This document shows positions 1-11,000 of a stretch of DNA of 64,000 nucleotides, in pieces; position 1 is the first letter of the stretch; every line of letters begins with the position of its first letter. The stretch comes from Antitrichia curtipendula. Lineage: Eukaryota > Streptophyta > Bryopsida > Hypnales > Leucodontaceae. A program made the translations under genes and the position numbers. The stretch is taken from assembly GCA_951230915.1 (NCBI GenBank), contig OX579638.1, positions 6,962,696-7,026,695 on the forward strand, read 5' to 3'. The notes beneath the pieces are model-generated. The model had not been told where the DNA came from. It was given only the letters and a program-made list of their open reading frames with translations, and did not search any database.

Positions 1-280
1 ACCTTGTGTGCATGTGTGCCCCCGTATTGAGTCCTAATCGGGGTTGTCTTTTTCGTTGTTGGTTGTGAGTGGGCCCACCCCCCGGGGAACGGCGAAGCTT
101 TGAACCTGTGACCAGTCCCAGTTCTAAAGTACTTGTTAAAAACGTGCATGTGTGCCCCTGTATTGAGTCCTAACCGGAGTTGTCTTTTTCGTTGTTGGTT
201 GTGAGTGGGCCCACCCCCCGGGGAACGGCGAAGCTTTGAACCTGTGACCAGTCCCAATCCTAAAGTACGTGTTAAAAACA
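1..280. repeat. 136-bp tandem repeat, two copies
   Basis: Two nearly identical units run from about 10 to 145 and 146 to 281, with a period of 136 bp. Each contains GTATTGAGTCCTAA and GGGCCCACCCCCCGGGGAACG, and ends near AAGTAC(T/G)TGTTAAAAA. Shorter diverged pieces (CGGCGAAGCTTTGAAC, AGTCCTAAAGT) continue to about 390. The array may extend beyond the left edge. Nothing in it looks like a real gene. Confidence 0.85.
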
Positions 281-584
281 AGCCTTAGACGGCAGAGCTT
301 TGAACGCAGTGGTATCGTAAGTCCTAAAGTTGGTGTTAAAACCAATTCTACGGCGAAGCTTTGAACTCCTATGTACGTTCGTTCCAAAGTCTAGAGTCCG
401 AGACGTTCTCGGAAAAGTCCAAGGTTTAGCGTCTGAAATTAAGTTTAAGTTTAAGAGTCACCCCATCTCTTGTGAGCCGGCGTTCGTAAAACAAGAAACC
501 ACACCAAAAACCGGAGAGAGTTTACCAAAAGTCCGATTTAGATTTGCTTGGGTGGGTTCCCTTAAGGAACCCCAAAAAGTAGAT

Positions 585-860
585 TCAGTTGCTAGGGGGT
601 CGAAACAGGTCGCTAGGGGTCAAGCAGTCGCTAGGGAGTCGGGGTGAGTCGCTGGGGAGTCGGGAAGTAGTTGCTGGGGTCTGGCAGGTCGCAAGGGGGT
701 CGGGAGCAGTCACTGGGGAGTCAGGAAGGTCGCTGGGGGTTCCAGCAGGTCGCAAGGGGAGTCGGGGTGAGTCGCTGGGGGGTCTGGGCAGGTCGCAAGG
801 GGGGTTTGGGCAAGTCGCTGGGGGTTGGGAGCAGTTGCTGGGGTCTGGGCAGCGTTGGTC
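585..860. repeat. G-rich minisatellite
   Basis: About a dozen imperfect units of roughly 20-24 bp share GTCGC(T/A)(A/G)GGG followed by a G-rich tail such as GTCTGGGCAG. G-runs are strongly biased to the + strand, so open frames across it are a by-product of the repeat. The purine-rich flank (900-1390, with GGAAGGAAGGAGGAAGGGAA near 1350) looks like simple-sequence drift. Confidence 0.85.
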
Positions 861-2240
861 CAGGGAATCCAGGGCTTGGGTGAAGACTTGGGAGAGAGGA
901 AAAAAAAGGTTGGAATTAGTGGAGATTAGAGGGAGGTTAAAGGGTTGAAGTCAAAGGAAAAAACAAACACAAAAGGAAGGAGAATAGGGGGAAGGAGAAA
1001 GAAAGGATAAGTCGCACCTCCATACCTGCATCAAACAACTCTCAACTCTCACCAAAATCACACTTATACACAATGGAGGGAGATTAGTGAGTCATAGAAT
1101 TAAATAGGAGAAGGGGGAGAGAGACGATAAATAGTGCCCTAGGCTTAGCTAAATAGGTGTTAGAAAGGAAATCTCGAGAATTCATAGTGACCATTAGGAG
1201 GTAGAATTAGGATGACACGAAGACAAGGTTGTGTAAGAGGTTAGGAGGGACATTAAAACTTCTTGGGGTTTGAATCTATAGTTGTAAGACACCCATCAAA
1301 GCTTAGGTAGAATAGTGTTAGTGTAGAAAGAGAGAAAGGGAAAGAAAATGAGAAGGAAGGAAGGAGGAAGGGAAAGAAAGAGGTTAGATCACACGGGATC
1401 CACAATTTTTATAACATAAGCGGTAAACTTGGGGGAAAAATTCCCACGAACCAAGGTCCACCATGAAGTATGAAAATGGGCGCGCGGATGCGGACGAACG
1501 CATTTCCGACACCGGTAGTGACGAGGTAAGTCCTTGAATCAAAACTTGGTGTTTCTCCTTATTAGCATTGACTTTTTCTTAATTAGCCTATTCAAGTGAA
1601 TAGTGACCCAGGATAAGTCAAGATAAAAATTTAGAGTTAAAAGTAGGAGTACAAATTTGGAGTTAAATTTAGGAGTAAAAATTTGGAGTTAAATTTAGGA
1701 GTAAAAATCTAGAGTTAAATATTAGGAGTAAAAATTTGGAGTTAAATTTAGGAGTAAAAATCTAGAGTTAAATTTAAAAGTAAAAATCTAGAGTTATATT
1801 TAAAAGTTAGGAATTAGAGGAAAAAATTAAGCTTAGGGTTAGCCGTAGGGTCAAAACTTTCGAGAGAAGTGTCAAACTTCCAAAAATAGTCTTCAACACT
1901 CATGGAAGGAACGTAAAGGTTCCCCGCTCACGTAATTAGGGACGTTAGAAATGACGCCAACTACCCAGCCAACCCTATACATAAGATAGACAGTTAGGGA
2001 GTTAGGAATTTCCAATCACCTCTGCTCATCACAGTCAGCTTGTTAGTTACCCATGCAATTCTAGTAGTATTTGCTGCCATCCACGACACTCAGAAAACGT
2101 TAGCACAAAAAGATCCATTGCTTGGAAGGCACAGTGGATCGCGCTCACAACACCCCCCTATATTTAAAAGGTGGATAAAGGCATAGAACCTGGTCGGTGT
2201 TTGCCCGATTACCGAGGGTGGATAATCTGGCGCCCACAGA
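860..2240 (+). mobile_element. LTR retrotransposon remnant (possible LTR end and PBS)
   Basis: At 2227-2243 the sequence AATCTGGCGCCCACAGA resembles the TGGCGCC-type primer-binding sites that follow 5' LTRs of plant Gypsy elements. The upstream DNA is non-coding and carries tandem repeats, as decayed LTRs often do. I found no gag-pol reading frame downstream and no matching 3' LTR in the window, so this is at best a solo or truncated remnant. The outer LTR boundary cannot be placed. Confidence 0.35.
1624..1810. repeat. 26-27-bp minisatellite, about seven copies
   Basis: Head-to-tail units of the form TTGGAGTTAAATTTAGGAGT followed by AAAAAT repeat with small substitutions (TTTGGAG versus TCTAGAG, TTTAGG versus TTTAAA). 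The last copies are more diverged. The array lies inside the LTR-like tract. Confidence 0.88.
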
Positions 2241-2339
2241 TGCCTTAACGAGTTTAATGTTTGAAATCACCAAGTGTATGAATTTGTGAGAATAAATAAG
2301 AAGTCTAATATTTTAAGCTAGACTAGGGGTCGTCGTTGG

Positions 2340-3070
2340 GCACCTCTCGGTGCCGAGAGGAGCTTGAATATCCAAAGCTTTAATCTCCTTCTAGAATTTA
2401 AAAGTGTAATCTCTTTGAATACTTTTGATATATGCAATCACCCATATTTGCAACTTTGATGGTTTTAGATGCTTGGCCGTATTTCTTTATCTTTTTCTCA
2501 TTAATCATTGTCCACTTCTTAGAAAATGTGTAAAATATAACAAAATGTATAATCAAGCGGAGCCAACTCATTCTTCCTCCTAGCACCGAGGCCAAGATTC
2601 ACCCTTTTGGTTTTGATCTTTAGCTCCAAGCGTTGGATCGTAGTGTCACTTAGAATTACCAAATGTTCAAATGAAAGAATAGGTTCATTAGAGTGTTGAG
2701 GTCAACTCTACCTTCCTCTCGGTGCCGAGAAGAAGCCCATCACCTAGATATTTGATCTTCAACTCAAAGAGCTGGACTATAGTTTTTTTTCCTTTTTTCA
2801 ATAAGAAGGATTTGTAGCTTGAGCTAGGATTTTTGAATGTTCAGAATTGTGTATTCAATTGATCAAGGAGGCCAGACCCCTAAACTTTTTGCTATTCAGC
2901 TCCATGAGTTGGAACGTAGTCTTCCCGAATTGGACTGTAGTTTCCATTTTATTACATAAATGTTGGATATGTACCTTCTTTTACAATTAGCAAATTTTTA
3001 AATATTAGAGAAGATTAAGCAAGTGGAGGATAGCTCTTCATTCCTCTTGGTGCTGAGGGTTGTGTTGGGT
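2340..3070. repeat. Diverged repeats with CTCTCGGTGCCGAGAG palindrome
   Basis: The palindrome CTCTCGGTGCCGAGAG (about 2344) recurs as CTCTCGGTGCCGAGA (about 2717) and as CTCTTGGTGCTGAGG (about 3045). A second motif (TTGATCTT-AGCTC-GTTGGATCGTAG and variants) recurs near 2610, 2750 and 2890. A further CTCTCGGGGCCGAGA lies near 9347. This looks like a diverged repeat series; no gene is seen. Confidence 0.55.
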
Positions 3071-3099
3071 GTAAGGTCATACCTCGCGGAGTGCACTCT

Positions 3100-4822
3100 T
3101 CAGGGTTTACATGGGTACCCTACATGCAAGGGCCTATTAAGGGAGGGCTATGTAGGTAAATTTTTGTCATTTTAATAGGGCTATATTTACCTAAATTTCT
3201 AAAGGGTGGTAATTTAATGTACCCTATGCTATATTTGAAAAATAATTGTGTGATCATTTAAGGTACCCTATGTTCATTATAAATACAAGGTTTAGTGAAA
3301 ACAAGTTCATACACCTAAGTAAATAAGTCTAACAAAATTTGGTTTTAGGGTTAATACATGCAAAATGTGAGTGTTGATTTGTATGCAAAAACATTGTTAT
3401 TTAGTGTTTAAAACACGTTGCAGTAAAATGCACTATCACAGTGGAGATATTGTACAAGGAACTACACTTTTACACCAGAGTATTAGATAATTAAAACATG
3501 AAATCTCAGTAAATATAGAAGACGACCAACAAGCAAGCTCAATTGAACACTAAGCATGTGGAGAAAACTAGAATGCTTAATAGCAAAATAAGAATTTCAT
3601 GGTTCAAAGCACTTTGAAGAAGTGAAACAAGAAATTCTAGAAATGAGAACTCCTTCACATCCTACCAGTATCCTAACCATCTTGCATTGAACTTTCAAGC
3701 ATACAAAAGAACATACTCACAATGAAAGCACATACAGACAAGTTGAATTCGGAGTTTGTATATCCGATTGGATATGCACAAAGTCCGTGCCAAAATCCTA
3801 CTTATTACTCAGTGTTCAAGATGAAGCATTTACAAGAATGGCATGAACAACGTGTATTTATGAATACACCACAAAATTATATCCATCGTTACTGTAGGCC
3901 ATTAAATTTAAGTTTGAACTAAATCCATTAGTAGGCTACTAAGAAACTTGATAGCGTAGTGAAAGAATTACTTCATTTTATCTTGAATTGATTACATGAG
4001 TAGATCAGCAAGAAACTTGGTAACGTACTGATGGAATTTCTTCACTGGCAATTGGTAAGAGTTGAGGGTGGAGAGGTCCTCTTTATAATATAATCCAATC
4101 TATGGACACTCAAAAGATATGGGATAACTTGAAGATGAGAGCTTCACTTCTCATAGTCAAGTTATTTTGAAAATGTATAAAGTCGTGTACACACAAGTGA
4201 AACCCTACAACGACACTATCTGAGAAGGTAACGTCATCAAACTGAAATGCCTTAAACCTTGTTCATCTACACATTGCTATGGAAAATTTTACTTTAATTT
4301 CATCCATCCACTACAACTTGTGTCTTCACTGTCACTGTGTAGCTCTGTCCAATTACCACCCTTCTTCAGCCACTCTTATGACACTTGTTGTATATTATAA
4401 GCAATTAAGCATCCTTAAAGCTTTGGAGTAACAAGATGTATACACGCATTTGATACTACATAGGATACTCCTCAAAGAAATACTAACCCAAGTAATACAA
4501 TATTATATTCATTAATTTCTTTAATTTCTTTTTTGCTAGGCTATTGTAGAAATTAAAAAAAGTTAAATCTCACTAATAAACCCTACCCTTTATTATTTAT
4601 AAAGACTCCAAACACATTGCAATAATGCTAACTTATTTCTAAGTCATGTCAAAAATTTAGGAGCAAGGCAATTAAAATAACCCTTCATTTGATTGCACGT
4701 GTACCAAAAAAAAATAGGGAGTGCACTCCCCAAGGGTCATACAATCAAGAATCAATTTATTTCCTATATTTGGATGCATTATGCAATTTGAATTTTGACA
4801 TTTTATACTTTTGTTTTTGTAG
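3100..4822. other. Non-coding stretch before the pseudogene
   Basis: AT-rich DNA without a recognisable gene. A segment near 4090-4190 (GATATGGGATAACTTGAAGA, then CTCATAGTCAAGTTATTTTG) resembles the ends of the foldback elements at 47.7 kb and 56.0 kb. Upstream exons of the pseudogene may once have been here, but none can be recognised. Confidence 0.5.
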
Positions 4823-7800
4823 GTTCAACCACAGGCAACTTCTATTTGTGAGATTGTCATACAACCTTCAATGGTTGAATCTCATGCATCTGATCAACCA
4901 GAAATTGAAACTAATGAAGACATTGAAGATGATGATGAGCCAATGGACGACTTCACCTCAAAAGATGCTCTTCGAAGATTGCAAAAAGTTAACTCAGTGG
5001 CTTCAATTTCTAGCTTGAGAATGAAGCCCCATGCAATCTCTCGTCTCCGATATTTTGTGTCGTCTTGTTCAAATGCCTATGGTCAGACCAGCATTGCAGT
5101 GTGATTTGAGACGGCTAGAGCAAGAATATGTACACGGATATTTAGATGGATCGGCTGTTTTTCACGTTTCAGTTACTAATGAGCAAGGGAAAGAGCAGTT
5201 TGTGACTGACAATGAAAAAGTTGCATGGGGTCCTCTTTGGAATGAAGAAAATGACATTTTTAATGCAACCTTGAGTGTTACCCCAGAGTTGCAGCATTTG
5301 AAGAACTCAAAGTTCTTTGTTTGCGATGGAAACCATCGACTTCTTGCTTGGTCATCTTACATTTCTCGTCACCATGAGTAAGACCGAGCTTGGCATGTTT
5401 CCGTGGATTCTATCTTATTGGAGACAAAGGGACGGATTGGAGCTGTCATGCATGACATCAATAAGTAAGTGTTCCTTCTATAATTTTATATGTCATTTTT
5501 GGTTTTCTCTATCAAATTTATAATGTCTAACAATTTTTTTTTATCATTGATTACAGATATACCGAGAATTCCTTCATCAAAACTAGTTTGGTACACACCT
5601 TATACAGGGTTCGAAAATATGGAGTCATGACCTTGGATAAGTTCTCCGAACATCTTAGTCCAATAGAGATGTCGCAATGCACTCAAAATTTGAGGAAGTC
5701 TTGGTACAACATGTCAACAGAGGTCTTCACAGCATTCATTTATCGAGTAAGGTTCACCTTTGCTTGAAGACCTTTCAATTTCCTTTAATTTTCGAATTTG
5801 CTCTTATGTCTTATCTAAATGCTTTGCATGAATTTTTTGTTGCAGTACGAGATTGTTGCTGCAGCAGATATTGCAGTGAGGTTGTACAAGGAAGATACAG
5901 TGGTGGAGGATCAAACTGAAGATGGAGTTTTAGCTGCCATGAGATTAGGCACCAAGGAGAAGACAAATCAACTTATGAAGAAACTGGGGAAACTTACTGT
6001 TGTGGCTAATCCTAGCCTTGGAAAATGACTGGCTTGATGAGGTAATTGCCTTTTGTCACCATACTCTTCTATTCCTATGCTATTTCATTTTGTGTTTATA
6101 CTCATTTATGAGTTGGTTTTGTGAAGATTGAGCGTCATTGGAGCACAAATATTGTTCCTGAGATGACTCTTGAGAAATTGCAAATGATAGCTACCTGCAA
6201 TGTGAAGACAGAGTACAAAGTCAAGTGGTTGCGTTGGTGGAATTCATCTATCCAAACCATAGAAGCACATCGTTTTCCACTGAAACCAGTGGGAGAAAAT
6301 GACTTGAAAAGTTTTTTGGTCAAGGCTTGTTGGTATTCAGGGGTGAGTGATTCTAACTAAATTTTGAATATTTCATTTCAGATTTGTTCATTTGTATTTA
6401 CTATTTTGATCAATTCTTTAAGTAATTACATGTTAATCAATGATTTCAACTTACTATTACAGTTTTCTTAATGTGTAGATTGAGGATGCAGCAACAGATA
6501 TGTTTGGCACTATTGTGAAGAAGGATAATCTGGTTCCAAACATGGACTCGCTCAAAGAGCCTGAGGTACTATCAGAATATATTGAAGGCTCGAGAATCCG
6601 ACTTTGGGATCATGCCTTTTTGGTGCATTTTAGGGGACACAATGTCTTCAAGAAGTCAGATTCTTTTATGAAGCACAAGGGCTCGGATCTTCTGGTTAAA
6701 CGAGTCATATTCAAGTAGCACTTTATTTGATTTGATGAACCACAAGTCAATATTCATTTGTTTAACTTTATTTTTTGAAATGTTTCCATACCTTTGATAC
6801 TCATGTACAATTCTATAGGTAATTCAAGTGTGAGTTGCTGCCAAAGTCAGCGATTGCAAAGCGTGACCTCCCACCTTTTCTCGGTACTTGGTTGGATGTG
6901 ACCACCGAACATTGTATGTTCTCGCCTTCACAATTGAAGTGGTGGACTACTGCACACTTGAAGTTAGGAGCCTGATACCTTGATTGTCCTCCAGAATTCA
7001 CTCTTGTTCCTGAAGATTGTTTAAAGAGTTCCATTGATTCTATGGAAGTTTCTCCTGAGTATGAGGAGTTCGCTGGATTGGATGAGGACAATAGGGCAAA
7101 AGCTATGAAGAAGAGAGAGGAGGCAGATAAGAAGATTGCCATTAGGAATTCAGAGGCCGTAGATAAGGTGCTTCAGAGGGCCACAAAAAAGAATGCTAGA
7201 ATTGTTGAGAAGGAGAAGGTGTCATCTAAATTTACAAGTTCAAGAATGACTTTGATGCAATCGATTCCTGGATCATCTGCATTAGATCAAGGATCTCAAT
7301 TCCAAACATCCAGTTCTAGAGGTACAAAGCGCAAGTCTGAGCATTTGGCATTGACGGAGGATGGCTTAGTGCATGGTCCCACTGTCATTGATGTGATCAA
7401 TGATAGTGACATCTCCATAGACGAGTTCATTTGTAACTCGTCTCTAGCAGCTATCCTTGGTGATCCCTTACCTCAGCTATACGATGATATTATAAAATTC
7501 ATGGACAAGATGCGGTCCTTCTTCTCTTGAATTGTTTTTATTTTCAAATATTTATGTACTTCTTAGTTAATTCTAACATTTCAATTTGTTACAGCACATG
7601 GCAGATAAGGATTGATTCTTCAAAGGAGTTCTTAGTGACAAGTCCCATATAGATCTAATCATCGCCAACATGCCTAAAGGGCTACCAGTACCTGATGTGT
7701 CTAATCCTCGCACTGCTATTCCAAAGTGGAATCAGCGACCCGATACATGGCTTGAATCTCTTTTTGAATTTGTTGATGGACACTTATATGATGACGGGGC

Positions 7801-8951
7801 ATTGATTATTATCCACCCTTACAAAGCCTAGGCCAAAGCTGACATTCTTGGCTATGCAAATCCTTATGCATTTAAAATACAAAAAGAATGGTGGGGGATG
7901 AACTGCTTGCATTTGACGTCACCTTTGGATCATTCTTCCACGGTAAGTTTAATTTTTAGCACAAGTTCTTGAGATTTATCAAAATTTTATTGTAACCTCA
8001 TTAAAATTTTATTAACATTCACCTACTTTGTTTTGCAGACGTTGCGTTTGGGAATCTCACTATGGGTGAGAAACTTCCCAAATCTTGGACCTTCAAAGTT
8101 TACATTTCAACTATGCCCAAAGCTAAAGGCACTTGAGGTAGACGTTGCACGTGACGACATTCTCCAGAACTATACAAAGACAGAGACAATGGCCATGGAC
8201 AATGGTATTTCTTGAAGAGGAGCACGTGAAGAGGACCCTCGATTTATGCAGATGTTCACTGAAGCATCGTCTTTCTTGGGTGACGTAGTTCTAGATTGTA
8301 CAGCTTCAACAGGTAATTTATACAATCTATCTTTCACATTGTAATTATTGTTTTTGTATATTTGTTTTGTTAGCATTTTAACTTTAATTTAATATGAATG
8401 TTTCAGGTGCTGCCGTCCATGCTTGTAGGCTTCTAGACAGACATATCATTGCTTTGGAAGAAGACAAGGCCATATTTGATGCCTTACTTGCCCCTCTTAT
8501 TTGTGCGGTTGAGGTTGTTCCTGTAACACCTACATGTGTGACATTACCATCAGACGACCCGGATGCAGAGGATGTTGTGGTTCCACATGTCGTCAAAAAA
8601 AATCGATTCAGTAAGTAAGTTTTTCTTGAATATGTTTTCTTCTTGAATGAAAAGCATTACTCTATAATAAAAGATTTTTTACTTTGTATTTTGTTTGTAC
8701 AGCATGATGGGTACTAAGGCCATACATCAACCGTTCTACTCATTGCCCACCTTTTTCCCAAGCCCATAGAGACCATACATACTACCCCGTATGCTGAAGC
8801 ATTAGCTGTTGATTATACATCTCAACAATTTATTCCTATACGGGATAAAACAATCACTTTAGATCCCAGGGTATTGCAATTTCTATATGTAAGCGTTGTA
8901 GAAGACGATGAAGAGCCATTGTGCACTGATAGTAGTGTCCATTCTCAGTGA
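4823..8951 (+). pseudogene. Decayed ParB-like domain + N4/N6 amino-methyltransferase gene
   Basis: Ten exons are visible: 4823-5464, 5557-5746, 5846-6041, 6127-6342, 6479-6714, about 6819-7530, 7595-7942, 8039-8312, 8407-8610 and 8703-8951. Most introns are 85-136 nt with GT-AG ends. The first exon carries MPMVRPALQCDLRRL and VCDGNHRLLAW, resembling the ParB/sulfiredoxin-like nucleotide-binding motif. A lysine/glutamate-rich linker lies near 7042-7200. The 3' exons carry DLIIANMPKG, DDGALIIIHPY, WWGMNCLHLTSP and, across the 8312/8407 junction, VVLDCTASTGAAVHACRLL. I read these as methyltransferase motif IV followed by SAM-binding motif I, the permuted order of beta-class N4C/N6A enzymes. Breaks: in-frame stops at 5379, 6973, 7613, 7829, 8213 and near 8715, and frameshifts near 5025, 6022 and in exon 8. 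The introns show it is not a processed copy. Substrate and function are unknown; the domain calls are by eye. Confidence 0.72.
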
Positions 8952-10845
8952 ATATCTTCTTCATCTATGTGATTCTATTTTGAGTGCAGTCATCGTTGTA
9001 AGATCAAATTTTCATCTTCTACACCTTTATTTTCATTTATCAACATGCTTATGGTAATGTTGCCATTATTTCATTGTTTTGAACTTCCAATTTTTAGTGT
9101 GTTGGTTTTTAATTTTCATAATGAAGGCAATATAACCGCTATTTCATTGTTTTGAACTTCCAATTTCATTTCTGATGTTTATGGTATGGTATGAAATGTG
9201 ATATCTATGGTACAATCTCTACTCCTTAGTGTGTTTTTGGGATAAATGACAATTAGTTTATAAAGAACAATTTGAAATGGAAAAACTTTGTTACTTTAAA
9301 TTTTGTTGGAGTTGATCAATGCTCTTTTACATTGTTGGACCTCTCGGGGCCGAGATGAAGATCCAATGCTTGCATTGTGATTTTTAGCGAGATTGAAACC
9401 TAAGGACATATTTTTGTAATTGTTACAAACTTAAAGGACAATGCAAGTTCCTTCGACATTTACAAAGCCAAACTATGAATTGCAATATGCTACTTCAATT
9501 TAAATGTTATTAAGCTTAATTTGAAAAATGTAGCTCAAATACACTACCTCTCAGTCCTTTTGAATATTTTTTCAAATGGTATATATTGTCATTTCTTTGA
9601 CACTTTGAAGATAGGATCCCTAAATCACAAAATACATCAGTCCTAACCTCTTTCTATTGAATTTTTCATGGTTTGAATTCAATGAGATATCTATTCCACC
9701 ACCGTGTATATCACTATTATTTCCATTTGATTTATCATTTATTCCAATTTTCAACATTCTTGTATTTATTATGATTTATGGAAAGAAATTTTCTTAAGAA
9801 TAATAATGAATTTAAATCAAGGTTTGTTACAATGAGAATAGTGAGACTAAAATGTACACATACATTAGTATATATAAAAAATACTAGATTTTTGAAATGT
9901 CTTTTTTAACTGTAAATATAACCCTAAAAAAAATTTAAAAGACATAAAATATCTTTTAAGAGTTATAATCAATTTGGATTGATAGAGTAGAAATATTATT
10001 TTAATATTTCTACCCTACTTTTGTATTATTCTAGAGGCCACGGCCATAGGTCCAACATTAGAGTTTACCCCAAGAATCTATATGCTCACAAGCTCACAAG
10101 CTCATAAGCTCATGCTTGCAGGCTCACAGAATAGCAACCCTGCCAAATATACAATGCAAATACAAATATAAAAAAGATTTGAATATTGCGTTGTAGGCGT
10201 AAATTATAGTGTAGAACATCTTGGTGTGAACCCAAATTTTTTGCCATCATATAATTAATAAATTGATGAATTTTGGTTATACACACAATGTTCAAATTGC
10301 AAAAAAATATTCAATTTTGGGGTTTCTTCAAAATTTCAAAATTGGAATAAACACTTGACATTATAAATTACATTTCATTAGTTGGACTCAATTTTGAAAA
10401 AATCCACTTTTATGGCTAAAATTTCATTCGAGAGTATGTAAAGAACTAGAAGTTGCCAAACTATCATGAGCAATAGCAAGTCTAGCACCACTTGGGCAAA
10501 TAATTAATAAAAGAAGCATCCACTTTCAAATTTATAATGAGTTGGGTTATTGAAAATTACTTTACATTAAAATTTAGTTGACTATGTGTTTCTCACAAAC
10601 CATCTTTAGTCTACGGTAGGGTAAGAAGACAAGCTCTTTATATCGGTGGGATATTAAGAATTAGATCAACCCACATGGGATATGTAAATTAGGATTTTGT
10701 AAAACCTCAATTGCTCATTGTCAAATTGAAAGCAAGAATTGTATTCAAAGTAATATTTTAGACCTCATTTAATCATAGTAAAATAAGTTTTTTCTTAAAA
10801 CTTCAAACTAAGTAAAAATAGAAAATCAAGTTGAATTTCAATTCT

Positions 10846-11000
10846 AAAAACCTTTTTTTTATTTTGAACCTCCAATCAAAAATTATGGACAAAGTTCAAA
10901 GAGGGAGGTTTGAAAATGTGAGAAAATGTCCCTTCCTCTATTTGTGAACTTTGTCCATAACTTTTGATTGGAGGCTTAAAATCACAAATGGGATTTTGGG
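10846..11000. repeat. Foldback (hairpin) element core
   Basis: CCTCCAATCAAAAATTATGG (from 10869) is mirrored by CATAACTTTTGATTGGAGGC (from about 10955), with a centre near 10923. It matches the centres of the foldbacks at 47508 and 56281 and the single arm at about 39480-39770. The left arm seems to continue to about 10640; the right arm stops near 11000. Confidence 0.7.

Noticed and set aside
589..948. Open frame of about 119 codons rich in Gly, Ser, Leu and Gly-Arg
   Set aside because: It is the translation of the G-rich minisatellite; all three frames of such a repeat stay open.
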